From the NCBI GenBank assembly GCA_030525875.1, contig JAUNDV010000003.1:1-64000 (forward strand): a DNA stretch of 64,000 nt. The letters run 5' to 3'. Of this stretch, positions 8,105 to 17,700 are shown one piece after another. Origin of the DNA: Eubacteriales bacterium. Its GTDB lineage: Bacteria > Bacillota > Clostridia > Lachnospirales > Lachnospiraceae. The notes beneath the pieces are model-generated. The model searched no databases. It was not told where the DNA came from and worked only from the letters and a program-made list of their open reading frames with translations. Position 1 is the first letter of the stretch; every line of letters starts with the position of its first letter. The position numbers and the translations under genes are program-made.

Positions 8105-8812
8105 ATGAATAAAGATAGAAGAGTTATGCTTAAGCTGTCAGGAGAGGCTCTTGCTGGTGAAAAGCATATGGGCTTTGATGAAGAAACAGTAAAGACAGTT
8201 GCTTTGGAAGTAAAGGAAGCATACGATAAGGGCGTAGAGATTGCTATCGTAATCGGAGGAGGAAACTTCTGGAGAGGAAGAAGCAATAAGGCTTTCGACA
8301 GAGTTAAGGCCGATCAGATAGGTATGCTTGCAACAGTTATGAACTGTATATATGTTTCTGAGGTATTCAGAAATTGTGGTATGGAAACTAAGGTGTTCTC
8401 AGCATTTGAGATTCCTGGTATTGCACCTGTATTTGATAAAGATGAGGTTATGACAGCGCTTAAGGAGAAGAAGGTTGTATTCTTTGCTGGCGGTACAGGA
8501 CATCCTTATTTTAGTACAGACAGTGGCATTGCTTTAAGAGCTATAGAGATTGAGGCTGACTGCATACTTCTTGCCAAGGCTGTGGATGGAGTTTATGACT
8601 CAGATCCTGCCAAGAATCCGGATGCAAAGAGATTTGATAAGCTTAGCATTACAGAGGTAGTAGAGAAGAAGCTTCAGGTTATTGACATGACAGCATCTAT
8701 TCTCTGCATGGAAAACCACATGCCTCTTTCTGTTTTTTCACTCAATAAGCAGGGTGCTATAGCAGATGCATTAAATGGTAAAATAGACGGAACAATAATT
8801 ACAGCAGATTAA
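8105..8812 (+). CDS. pyrH: UMP kinase
   Basis: PyrH phosphorylates UMP to UDP, an essential step in pyrimidine nucleotide synthesis. The 235-residue length is typical of bacterial UMP kinase, a member of the amino-acid-kinase fold. Visible motifs are MLKLSGEALAGE (N-terminal Lys site), IVIGGGNFWRGR, the GGTGHPYFSTDSG nucleotide site and LLAKAVDGVYDSDP. The start follows AGAGAGGTT at about 8 nt. frr begins 14 bp after its stop, the usual pyrH-frr pairing in Firmicutes. Lying just behind carAB it extends the local pyrimidine theme, though it has its own promoter. Confidence 0.97.
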   Translation: MNKDRRVMLKLSGEALAGEKHMGFDEETVKTVALEVKEAYDKGVEIAIVIGGGNFWRGRSNKAFDRVKADQIGMLATVMNCIYVSEVFRNCGMETKVFSAFEIPGIAPVFDKDEVMTALKEKKVVFFAGGTGHPYFSTDSGIALRAIEIEADCILLAKAVDGVYDSDPAKNPDAKRFDKLSITEVVEKKLQVIDMTASILCMENHMPLSVFSLNKQGAIADALNGKIDGTIITAD

Positions 8813-8826
8813 GGGAGATATATTTT

Positions 8827-9381
8827 ATGAGAGAAGAGCTTAAGAAATTTGAACAGAAAATGCAAAGATCATATGAGACCTTGCTTGATGAATATCAGGG
8901 AATCAGAGCAGGACGTGCCAATCCTCATGTTCTTGATAAAATCAAGGTTGATTATTATGGAACACCTACACCAATCCAGCAGGTTGGAAATATTTCTGTT
9001 CCAGAGGCACGTATTATTCTTATCCAGCCTTGGGAGAAATCTCTTATCAAAGAGATAGAGAAGGCTATCAATATGTCAGAATTAGGCATTAACCCTACTA
9101 CTGATGGTACTTCTGTAAGACTTGTTTTCCCAGAGCTTAACGAGGAAAGACGTAAGGAGCTTGCAAAGCAGATCAAGAAGATGGGTGAAGATGCCAAGGT
9201 TGCAGTACGTAATGTACGTAGAGATGCCGTTGATCTTATGAAGAAGCTAGAGAAGAATGGAGAAATCACTGAGGACGAGCTTAAGACAGCAGACAAGGAT
9301 ATTCAGAAGATGACAGATAAGGCTGTTGAGAATATCGAGAAGGCAGTAGAGAATAAGACAAAGGATATTATGACAGTATAA
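8827..9381 (+). CDS. frr: Ribosome recycling factor
   Basis: RRF works with EF-G to split the ribosome after termination. The 184-residue length fits the family (about 185). Clear family motifs are GIRAGRANPHVLDKIKVDYYG, which is nearly invariant, and then INPTTDGTSVRLVFPELNEERRKELAKQ. The C-terminus is charged and helical, as expected for the three-helix domain I. It is cotranscribed with pyrH. The window also encodes an EF-G-like paralogue (46508-48598) and a TetM-like fusion, but the usual fusA gene is not here. Confidence 0.97.
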   Translation: MREELKKFEQKMQRSYETLLDEYQGIRAGRANPHVLDKIKVDYYGTPTPIQQVGNISVPEARIILIQPWEKSLIKEIEKAINMSELGINPTTDGTSVRLVFPELNEERRKELAKQIKKMGEDAKVAVRNVRRDAVDLMKKLEKNGEITEDELKTADKDIQKMTDKAVENIEKAVENKTKDIMTV

Positions 9382-9439
9382 TATATTTTATCATATATAC
9401 TTGCTTCAGTTTTTATGAAAATAGAATGAAAAATTTTAA

Positions 9440-9473
9440 ATGCTACTAGTCAGAGATGGCTGGTGGCATTTTT
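9440..9473 (+). terminator. Terminator after frr
   Basis: ATGCTACTAG (9440-9449) pairs with CTGGTGGCAT (9460-9469) over 10 bp with G-U pairs, then TTTTT. Confidence 0.75.
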
Positions 9474-9541
9474 ATATCTAAAAATAAGAATGTCAGATAG
9501 GCTGAGTTTATTTATTTTTTGTGAATTTCTATGCTAAAGTA

Positions 9542-9571
9542 TTGATTTTTAAGTTAGTTGCATTATATGAT
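9542..9571 (+). promoter_or_regulatory. Predicted promoter of the uppS-polC operon
   Basis: TTGATT (9542-9547) and TATGAT (9566-9571) are 18 bp apart. The transcript would begin near 9578, before the leader hairpin at 9592. Confidence 0.5.
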
Positions 9572-9591
9572 GTATGAGGTTAAAATTAAAT

Positions 9592-9630
9592 GGGGCATTT
9601 GCAGAGACTATTGCTGCAACCGCCCCTTTT
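9592..9630 (+). terminator. Terminator-like hairpin in the uppS leader
   Basis: GGGGC (9592-9596) with GCCCC (9622-9626), and TTTGCAG with CTGCAA inside, form a strong hairpin followed by TTTT. It lies after the predicted promoter and 42 bp before uppS, so it may act as an attenuator. It could instead terminate transcription arriving from upstream. Confidence 0.65.
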
Positions 9631-9672
9631 AAGGATTAAAGATAAATATATTTATTTGAAAGAGATAGCATT

Positions 9673-10389
9673 ATGGAGAAAAATGTAGAGATGAATATAC
9701 CACAATCAGTTGCCATTATCATGGATGGCAATGGAAGATGGGCTACTAAGCGAGGTCTTCCAAGGACTATGGGACATAAGGAAGGTGCAAAGACACTTGA
9801 GAAGCTCATTGGAGATGCAGGAAGACTTGGAATAAAATATTTAACAGTTTATGCCTTTTCTACAGAGAATTGGAAGAGATCTGAGGATGAGGTATCGGCT
9901 CTTATGCAGTTATTCCGCTTTTATAGAGCTAACCTTTTGAAGCTTGCTGTTGCAAATGGTGTAAAGCTAAGATTTATCGGTGACAGGACACGTTTTCCTG
10001 AGGATATAATAAAGTCGGTAAATGAACTGGAAGCTGCTACTAAGGATAATTCGAATATGGAATTTATAGTAGCTGCTAATTATGGATCAAGAGATGAGAT
10101 CAGACGAGCTGCAATGAAATACGCAGAGGATATTAAGTCTGGTAAGGTTTGCAATGAAGATCTTACTGAGGATGGATTTGCTGACTATTTGGATACCAAG
10201 GGCGTTCCTGACCCTGATCTTCTTATACGTACATCAGGAGAGCTTCGACTTAGTAATTATCTGTTATGGCAGATTGCTTATTCAGAAATTGTTGTGACAG
10301 ATGTGCTCTGGCCTGATTTTAATATTGATGAGTTGAAAAAATGTATTGAGATATATAATGGAAGAAGCAGAAGGTTCGGAGGAGTCTGA
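9673..10389 (+). CDS. uppS: Undecaprenyl diphosphate synthase (isoprenyl transferase)
   Basis: UppS condenses isopentenyl diphosphate onto farnesyl diphosphate to make the C55 lipid carrier for peptidoglycan. The 238 residues contain the cis-prenyltransferase signatures: IIMDGNGRWA (catalytic Asp, about 17-26), TVYAFSTENWKRS, and DPDLLIRTSGELRLSNYLLW with AYSEI following. Length is normal. It opens the conserved uppS-cdsA-dxr-rseP-ispG-polC group and has only a weak ribosome site (GAAAGAGA). The next gene starts 5 bp after its stop, which suggests translational coupling. Confidence 0.97.
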   Translation: MEKNVEMNIPQSVAIIMDGNGRWATKRGLPRTMGHKEGAKTLEKLIGDAGRLGIKYLTVYAFSTENWKRSEDEVSALMQLFRFYRANLLKLAVANGVKLRFIGDRTRFPEDIIKSVNELEAATKDNSNMEFIVAANYGSRDEIRRAAMKYAEDIKSGKVCNEDLTEDGFADYLDTKGVPDPDLLIRTSGELRLSNYLLWQIAYSEIVVTDVLWPDFNIDELKKCIEIYNGRSRRFGGV

Positions 10390-10394
10390 TTTAT

Positions 10395-11207
10395 ATGTTT
10401 GTAAAAAGATTGTTAAGTGGCATCGCTTTGGTTATCATGGCAGCAGTTCTTATATATTTTGGAAAGCTGCCTATGCTCTTAGCTGTTGCTTTAATTTCCT
10501 TAATTGGTCAGATGGAGTTTTACAGAGCTGTAGGTATTGATCATAAGGCTATAGTAGGGATTGGATATGTATCTACCATAATATATTATCTTCTCGTATT
10601 TTTTGAGGGAAGAGCTTATATGACGGCTATGATAGTTGGAACCTTGATGGCATTTATGACAGCTTATGTTATTTTCTTTCCTGAGTATAAGACTGAAGAG
10701 GTAACGAATTCATTTTTTGGCATGTGCTATGTGTCAGTTATGATGAGCTATCTCTATCTGACCAGAAATTTAAGCGATGGAATTTATCTCGTATGTCTTA
10801 TTTTCTTAAGCTCATGGGGCTGTGATACATTTGCTTATTGCTCAGGTATGTTGTTTGGAAAGCATAAGATGGCACCAAAGCTCAGTCCTAAGAAAACCTG
10901 GGAAGGTGCTGTTGGAGGCGTTCTTGGAGCCTCACTGCTTGGATTTATATTTGGTACAGTTTTTGGATCAAAGATGCATGATATTGTAGATCCTCAGCTG
11001 GTATGTGCAGCTGCCTGCGGGATAGGAGCTATTATATCCATGATTGGCGATCTTTGCGCATCTGCTATTAAGAGAAACCACAATATCAAAGACTATGGAC
11101 GGATTATTCCGGGACATGGCGGTATTCTTGACAGATTTGATTCACTTCTTTTTACCGCACCTGCGATTTACTATGCTATTGCAGTTTTTGATCAGTTTGT
11201 TAGATGA
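10395..11207 (+). CDS. cdsA: Phosphatidate cytidylyltransferase (CDP-diglyceride synthase)
   Basis: CdsA makes CDP-diacylglycerol from phosphatidic acid and CTP, the branch point of phospholipid synthesis. It is a 270-residue polytopic membrane protein with several hydrophobic segments from the N-terminus onward. The family signature sits near the C-terminus: GDLCASAIKRNHNIKDYG followed by RIIPGHGGILDRFDS. The start ATG at 10395 comes after GGAGG at the end of uppS, and its stop lies just before the ribosome site of dxr. Confidence 0.96.
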   Translation: MFVKRLLSGIALVIMAAVLIYFGKLPMLLAVALISLIGQMEFYRAVGIDHKAIVGIGYVSTIIYYLLVFFEGRAYMTAMIVGTLMAFMTAYVIFFPEYKTEEVTNSFFGMCYVSVMMSYLYLTRNLSDGIYLVCLIFLSSWGCDTFAYCSGMLFGKHKMAPKLSPKKTWEGAVGGVLGASLLGFIFGTVFGSKMHDIVDPQLVCAAACGIGAIISMIGDLCASAIKRNHNIKDYGRIIPGHGGILDRFDSLLFTAPAIYYAIAVFDQFVR

Positions 11208-11221
11208 TGGGAGTACGTTAT

Positions 11222-12382
11222 ATGAATATTTCTATTCTGGGAAGTACAGGTTCAATAGGTACACAGACACTTGAGTTATGCAGAATTGATAAGAATATTA
11301 AGGTTTCTGCTCTTTCTGCCAATTCAAATGTTAAGCTTATGTATGAGCAGATCAAGGAATTTAAGCCTTTAATAGCCTGTCTTTATAATGAAGAGAAGGC
11401 AAAGGAGCTTAAAGCTCTTGTGGAAAATGATGAAGCGATCAGAGATGTTGAAATTGTAAGTGGAATGGATGGCCTTATCAAATGTGCTGAGATAGATGAG
11501 GCAGAGACAGTTATGGTTTCTGTAGTAGGCATGATAGGTATAAGACCGACTATTGCTGCTATTAAAGCTGGCAAAAAAATTGCACTTGCTAACAAGGAAA
11601 CCCTTGTATGTGCTGGTCACATTATCATGCCTATGATAAAAGAATATGGTGTAGAGCTTATGCCGGTTGACTCAGAGCATAGTGCTATTTACCAGTGCTT
11701 TGTTGGTGAAGAAAGACAGAGCTTTGAAAAGATACTTCTTACAGCATCAGGTGGACCTTTTAGAGGGAAAAAGCTTGCTGAGCTTTCAGATATAAAGCCT
11801 GAGGATGCTTTAAAGCATCCTAACTGGAGCATGGGAGCAAAGATAACAATAGATTCCTCAACTATGATCAATAAAGCACTTGAAGTTATTGAAGCCCATT
11901 ACCTGTTTGACGTGGATATAGATGATATTGAAGTCGTTATACAGCCTCAGTCTATAATTCACAGTATGGTACAGTTTAAGGATGGGGCTGTTAAGGCACA
12001 GCTTGGTGTTCCAAGCATGCTTATACCTATAGAGTACGCACTTTATGCTCCTAATCGTATTGAGCTTCCAAAGGAAGAAAAGCTGGATTTTGGTATGCTC
12101 AAGGAAATCAGCTTCCAAAAACCTGATATGGAAGTTTTCAAGGGTCTGGCTCTTGGAATGGCTGCTGGAAAAAAGGCAGGAAATATGACAACAGTATTCA
12201 ATGCCACAAATGAAGAGGCAGTTGCAATGTTTCTTGAAAGAAAAATCAAATATCTTGAGATTGCAGACAGCATAGAGGCTGCAATGAATGAAATAGAATT
12301 TATTGCAGATCCGTCTGTAGAAGAGATACTTGATACAGAAAAGAAAGCAAGAGCCTTTGTAAGAAATTACTGTAAGGCATAA
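11222..12382 (+). CDS. dxr: 1-deoxy-D-xylulose 5-phosphate reductoisomerase
   Basis: Dxr converts DXP to MEP with NADPH, the committed step of the MEP isoprenoid pathway. The start is placed at ATG 11222 (MNISILGSTGSIG) because GATGGGAG lies 8 nt upstream; an in-frame ATG at 11204 would overlap cdsA and lacks a ribosome site. The protein has 386 residues with the NADPH-binding GSTGSIG, ALANKETLV, the metal/substrate site PVDSEHSAIYQC, TASGGPFRG, HPNWSMGAKITIDSSTM, and NATNEEAV. Its product feeds the same pathway as ispG downstream and supplies precursors for UppS. Confidence 0.97.
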   Translation: MNISILGSTGSIGTQTLELCRIDKNIKVSALSANSNVKLMYEQIKEFKPLIACLYNEEKAKELKALVENDEAIRDVEIVSGMDGLIKCAEIDEAETVMVSVVGMIGIRPTIAAIKAGKKIALANKETLVCAGHIIMPMIKEYGVELMPVDSEHSAIYQCFVGEERQSFEKILLTASGGPFRGKKLAELSDIKPEDALKHPNWSMGAKITIDSSTMINKALEVIEAHYLFDVDIDDIEVVIQPQSIIHSMVQFKDGAVKAQLGVPSMLIPIEYALYAPNRIELPKEEKLDFGMLKEISFQKPDMEVFKGLALGMAAGKKAGNMTTVFNATNEEAVAMFLERKIKYLEIADSIEAAMNEIEFIADPSVEEILDTEKKARAFVRNYCKA

Positions 12383-12455
12383 AAGTAAATAAAGCTGTAT
12401 TTACATAAAAATAAGTATATTAATAAATAATTATATTAATAAGGAAAGAAAAGCT

Positions 12456-13649
12456 TTGACTAGTATATTAATTTCTATTTTAGCATTAGGCTTTATCATA
12501 ACAATACATGAGCTTGGGCATTTTTTATTTGCAAAGCTCTTTAAGGTAGGTGTCGTAGAGTTTTCTCTTGGTATGGGACCTACGCTCTGTTCGTTTGTAA
12601 AAGGTGAAACAAGATATTCACTCCGCCTTCTTCCATTTGGTGGTTCATGCATGATGGTAGGAGAAGAGTGCGATGAAAGCGAGCAGGAAGGTGACAGAAA
12701 GCTTCAGTCTTTTGTAAATGGAGTTACTGAGGAAAAGACCAAAGAAATAGAAGAAGAATATATATTAATAGACGGAAGGACATATGCGAAGAGCAGTCAG
12801 TTCGTTTTTAAACCTGCGTGGCAGAGATTTCTCATTATAGTTGCAGGACCTGTATTTAACTTTGTACTGGCTTTCCTTCTTTCTATATTTATAACAGCCC
12901 AGCTTGGATACGATAAGCCATATATAAGCTCAGTTGAACAGGGAATGCCGGCGGATGAATCAGGACTCGAAGATGGAGATATAATCAGGTATATTTCAAT
13001 TGATGGCTCAAAGAGTAAGGTGACTGTTGCAAGAGATATTTCGGTTTTCCTCTTGATGCATCAGGATGAGATAAACGAGCTCAAGCCTATAAAATTAGGA
13101 TATACAGATGTAAGCGATGGTTCAAAAAAGGAAGCAGTTATAACTCCTGAGTTTGATGATGAGCTTCAAAGAGGTCTGATGGGTATTAAATTTAATATAG
13201 CCTATGTTCCTATAGATGGTATAACAGAGCTTATCAGATACAGTGCCTATAATGTTGAATATTGTATAAAGGCGACTATAAAATCACTGCAGATGCTTGT
13301 ATCAGGAGATGTAGGCAAGGATGATGTAATGGGACCTGTAAGAATGGTTGCTACCATGGATGAAAATGTAGATCAGGCCATGGATTATGGTCTGATGGTA
13401 TCACTTCTTACCTTATTTGATATGATGATACTCATTTCAGGGTCACTTGGAGCTATGAACCTTCTCCCAATTCCGGCGCTTGATGGTGGAAGACTATTGT
13501 TTATTATTATAGAAATGATAAGAGGCAAGGCTGTTCCACGTGAGCTTGAAAATAAAGTTCATATGATAGGAATGACGCTTTTACTCATTTTCATGGTATT
13601 AGTATTTTTTAATGATATTTTTTATTTAATATTGGATATTTGGAGGTAG
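12456..13649 (+). CDS. rseP: RseP-type site-2 intramembrane metalloprotease
   Basis: This is a membrane zinc protease that cleaves within membranes, often acting on anti-sigma factors or signal-peptide remnants. It starts at TTG 12456, set by AAGGAAAG at 12441-12448; no nearby ATG fits. The N-terminal membrane segment carries the zinc motif HELGH (residues 18-22). A PDZ-like region follows (SSVEQGMPADESGLEDGDII), and the third ligand motif NLLPIPALDGGRL lies near the C-terminus, before more membrane segments. At 397 residues it is slightly longer than many homologues because of an acidic insert (about residues 68-105). It overlaps the ribosome site of ispG. Confidence 0.95.
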   Translation: MTSILISILALGFIITIHELGHFLFAKLFKVGVVEFSLGMGPTLCSFVKGETRYSLRLLPFGGSCMMVGEECDESEQEGDRKLQSFVNGVTEEKTKEIEEEYILIDGRTYAKSSQFVFKPAWQRFLIIVAGPVFNFVLAFLLSIFITAQLGYDKPYISSVEQGMPADESGLEDGDIIRYISIDGSKSKVTVARDISVFLLMHQDEINELKPIKLGYTDVSDGSKKEAVITPEFDDELQRGLMGIKFNIAYVPIDGITELIRYSAYNVEYCIKATIKSLQMLVSGDVGKDDVMGPVRMVATMDENVDQAMDYGLMVSLLTLFDMMILISGSLGAMNLLPIPALDGGRLLFIIIEMIRGKAVPRELENKVHMIGMTLLLIFMVLVFFNDIFYLILDIWR

Positions 13650-13651
13650 AT

Positions 13652-14719
13652 ATGCTTTCCAGAATGAAGACAAATGAAGTAAGGATTGGTAAGGTTGTAA
13701 TAGGAGGGAATAATCCTGTTGCAATACAATCTATGTGCAATACCAAGACCTCTGATGTTAAGGCAACCGTTGAACAGATAAAGCGACTTGAGGAAGCAGG
13801 CTGTGAGATAATAAGAGTTGCTGTACCTGATATGGAGGCAGCTTGTGCAATATCAGAGATTAAGAAGCAGATAAATATACCAATTGTGGCAGATATTCAT
13901 TTTGATTATAAGCTTGCAATTGCTGCTATAGAAAATGGTGCAGATAAGATAAGGATAAATCCTGGCAATATAGGAAGTATCAGCAATGTCAAAGCTGTTG
14001 TGGACAAGGCAAAAGAGTACAAAGTGCCTATAAGAGTAGGTGTAAATTCAGGTTCTCTCGAAAAGGACATTATAAGCAAATATGGCGGACATGTAACAGC
14101 AGAAGGACTTGTAGAGTCAGCACTTAACAAAGTGGCTATGATAGAGGAAATGGGCTATGACAATCTTGTAATCAGTATCAAATCTTCTGATGTTATGATG
14201 TGTATCAAAGCCCACGAGCTTATCAAGGATAAAACAAGTCATCCTATACATGTTGGCATTACGGAGTCTGGAACAGTATGGGCTGGAAATATCAAATCAG
14301 CTATAGGGCTTGGCATTATTCTCAATCAGGGAATAGGAGACACCATAAGAGTTAGTCTCACAGGTGATGTATGTGAGGAGATTAGAAGTGCAAAGCTTAT
14401 ACTTAAGACCCTAGGCCTAAGAAGCGGAGGAATAGAGGTTGTAAGCTGTCCTACCTGTGGAAGAACTTCTATAGATCTTATAGGACTTGCTGACAAGGTA
14501 AATGCTCTTGTATTAAAGTCAAAATATTCTAAGCTTGATATGAAGGTTGCCTGCATGGGATGTGTTGTAAACGGACCGGGAGAGGCAAGAGAGGCAGAGC
14601 TTGGAATCTGTGGAGGTAAATCAGAGGGACTTATAATCAAAAAGGGTGAAATCCTCAAGAAGGTTCCAGAAGACAAGCTTTTAGAGGAGTTTGAAGCAGA
14701 GCTTGACAAATATATTTAA
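13652..14719 (+). CDS. ispG: 4-hydroxy-3-methylbut-2-en-1-yl diphosphate synthase (IspG/GcpE)
   Basis: IspG is a [4Fe-4S] enzyme of the MEP pathway that makes HMBPP from MEcPP. The start is ATG 13652, 5 nt after GGAGG (13642-13646); the upstream in-frame TTG at 13640 overlaps that site. The protein has 355 residues, the short bacterial form. Visible features are PVAIQSMCNT, ADIHFDYKLA, KIRINPGNIG, and the cluster cysteines in CPTCGRTSIDL and CMGCVVNGPGEA. It is translationally close to rseP and is followed 19 bp later by polC. Confidence 0.97.
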   Translation: MLSRMKTNEVRIGKVVIGGNNPVAIQSMCNTKTSDVKATVEQIKRLEEAGCEIIRVAVPDMEAACAISEIKKQINIPIVADIHFDYKLAIAAIENGADKIRINPGNIGSISNVKAVVDKAKEYKVPIRVGVNSGSLEKDIISKYGGHVTAEGLVESALNKVAMIEEMGYDNLVISIKSSDVMMCIKAHELIKDKTSHPIHVGITESGTVWAGNIKSAIGLGIILNQGIGDTIRVSLTGDVCEEIRSAKLILKTLGLRSGGIEVVSCPTCGRTSIDLIGLADKVNALVLKSKYSKLDMKVACMGCVVNGPGEAREAELGICGGKSEGLIIKKGEILKKVPEDKLLEEFEAELDKYI

Positions 14720-14738
14720 AATTGGGATAAGCATCTAA

Positions 14739-17700
14739 ATGGCAAATAGATTTTTAGAAGTATTTGATAATATAAATATAGATAGTAATGATAAGGAGCT
14801 TCTCAAAGAAACAGAGGTAATAAAGGTTACAGTTTCTTCTGACAGAAGCTCTCTTACTGTGTATGTAAAGGCAACAGAGGAGCTGCCAAGGCCTGCTGTA
14901 CTTGGAATTGAAGATGCCATACGTGAAAAAATATTTAATAATAAAAATATAAGAGTGACAGTAATTGATACAGCAGTGCATGCTGATTATACTAGTGCTC
15001 CATCAAAAACATCTTCATTTTCGAAGGGAAACAGTTCAACTTCCTCAAAACAGGCAGGAAATAATTTTTCAAAGCAGGCAGCAAAGCCGGGACAGGACAG
15101 ATTTAAAGAGGCATATAACAAATGGACGCCAAGGCAGGATAAAAAATCTGATAATCCGGATATAATATTTGGCTATGATTTTTCAGGAGAAGCACTTCCT
15201 ATACATTCACTTGAGGAAGGCATGGGAGAGGTCATAATCAGCGGACATATCTTTAATCCTGAGATATTGAAGACCAGAAATGGTAAATATATATATAAAT
15301 TCAATATTACAGATGATACAGATTCTGTATCATGCAGATTGTTCTGCGATGAAAATGCCTCAAAGGAGCTTGAAGGAGAAATAAAAAATGGAAAATATGT
15401 TATTCTTTCAGGAACAGTAAATTCTCCTGATAATTTTAATACAGATATAACAATAGGAAGAATAAAGGGAATAAAAAAAGCTAAGAATACAGCCTCAGCA
15501 AGAAAAGACACATATGAGGGGATTAAGAGAACTGAGCTTCATCTTCATACACAGATGAGTGATATGGATGGCATAGGCAGTATTGAAGAATACATTAAGA
15601 TGGCAGATGAATGGGGCTGGGAAGCTTTGGCAATAACAGATCAAAGTTCAGTACAGGCCTTCCCTACGGCCGCACATTCTATTCCAAAGGGATCAAAGCT
15701 AAAGCTTATCTATGGTGCAGAAGCAAATATGATAGATGATTCCAAAAAAGCTGTAACAGATCCAAGAGGACAGTCGCTTGACGGAAGCTTTGTTATATTT
15801 GATATAGAAACAACCGGATTTTCTATGGAGAAAAATCGTATCATAGAAATCGGTGCTGTAAAAGTAGATAAGGGAATCATAGTAGATAGATTTTCACAGT
15901 TTATTGATCCTTTGGTTCCTATACCTCAGGCTATAATCAAGCTCACAAGTATAACAGATGCGGATGTAAAGGGACAGGGAGATTACGAATACTGGATACC
16001 TAAGTTTTTAGAGTTCTGCGGGGATTCGCCTGTAGTTGGACACAATGCTCATTTCGATGTAGGCTTTATAAAGCATTATGCCAGAAAATGCGGACTTGTT
16101 TTCAATCCAACAGTAATAGATACTTTGGGACTTTCATATATGCTTCTTAAGCATCTGTATAGAAATAAGCTGGATACTGTTGCAAAGGAGCTTGGAGTTG
16201 TACTTTCAAGCCATCACAGGGCTGTAGCTGATGCAGAAGCAACAGCCGGCATTTTCCTAAGATTCTGTGATATGCTTAAGGAAAGAGGTATCTATAATCT
16301 GGATGAGCTTTATGAAAATGATATCATAGACAGTGATACAATTAAGAAGCTGCATGGAAAGCACATAACTATACTTGCAAGAAATGATCTTGGAAGAACT
16401 AATCTTTACAGACTGATTTCGGCTGCACACGTAGATTATTTTTATAATTCTGCAAGAATTCCAAAATCACAATTAAATGATTTAAGAGATGGTCTGCTGA
16501 TTGGTTCAGGAGATGAAGATGGTGAGCTGTATGATGCATGTATCAGAGGAGTTGAAGACGCAGAGCTTCTGAGACTGGCAGCATTTTATGACTATTTGGA
16601 AATTATGCCTCCGTCAAACCTTGAATACTTAATAAGTGATGAAAAAACTGCAATAGATTCCAGAGAAGATATTGTTGCAATTAATAATAAGATAATATGG
16701 CTTGGAGAACAGCTTAATATACCTGTATGTGCAGTTGGAGATGTTCATTTTCCTGAGAAAAAAGATGCTGTATACAGGAAAATAATTAAATATTTTGAGC
16801 TTTCAAATAAGGGCAGACATTTTAATGAGGAAAGATGGAGTGCTCCTCTGTATTTAAGGACAACAGAGGAAATGCTTAAAGAATTTAGTGAGCTTCCAGA
16901 AGCTTTGCGACACAAGGTTGTTATAGAAAATCCTAATGAACTTGTAAAAAGATGTGAGCGTATAGCACCGGTCAGACCAGATAAGTGTCCTCCTGTTATC
17001 GAAAATTCAGACCAGCAGCTGAGGGATATTTGTAATGATAAGGCTCATGAAATGTATGGTCCGGAGCTTCCAAAGGAGGTTAGTGTAAGGCTTAATAAGG
17101 AACTTGATTCAATTATATCAAATGGCTATTCGGTTATGTATATTATTGCACAAAGGCTGGTATGGGATTCAAATGATCATGGATATCTGGTTGGTTCAAG
17201 AGGTTCTGTAGGTTCTTCACTTGTAGCTACGATGGCGGGAATTTCCGAAGTTAATCCGCTTCCTCCACATTACAGGTGTCCAAAATGTCATTATGTTGAT
17301 TTTGATAGTGAGACAGTTAAAGAATACGCTGATAAGGCTGGCTGTGATATGCCAGATATGAACTGTCCGGTTTGTGGTGAAAAGTTAATTAAAGACGGCT
17401 TTGACATCCCGTTTGAAACCTTCCTAGGATTCAAGGGAGATAAGGAGCCTGATATAGATCTTAACTTTGCAGGAGATTATCAGGCAAAGGCACATGCATA
17501 TACAGAGGTCATCTTTGGAAAGGGCCAGACCTATAAGGCTGGAACCATAGGTAAGGTCAAGGAAAAAACGGCTTATGGATATGTGCTCAGATATAATGAG
17601 GATCATGATATAGCAGGTATGCGAAAGGCTGAAGTAGAGCGTCTGGCAATTGGCTGTACAGATGTCAGAAGAACTACAGGACAGCATCCAGGAGGAATAA

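Noticed and set aside
8955..9296. Minus-strand frame of 113 codons across frr
   Set aside because: It lies entirely within frr, which has strong family motifs. It has Ser/Leu-rich shadow composition and no ribosome site.
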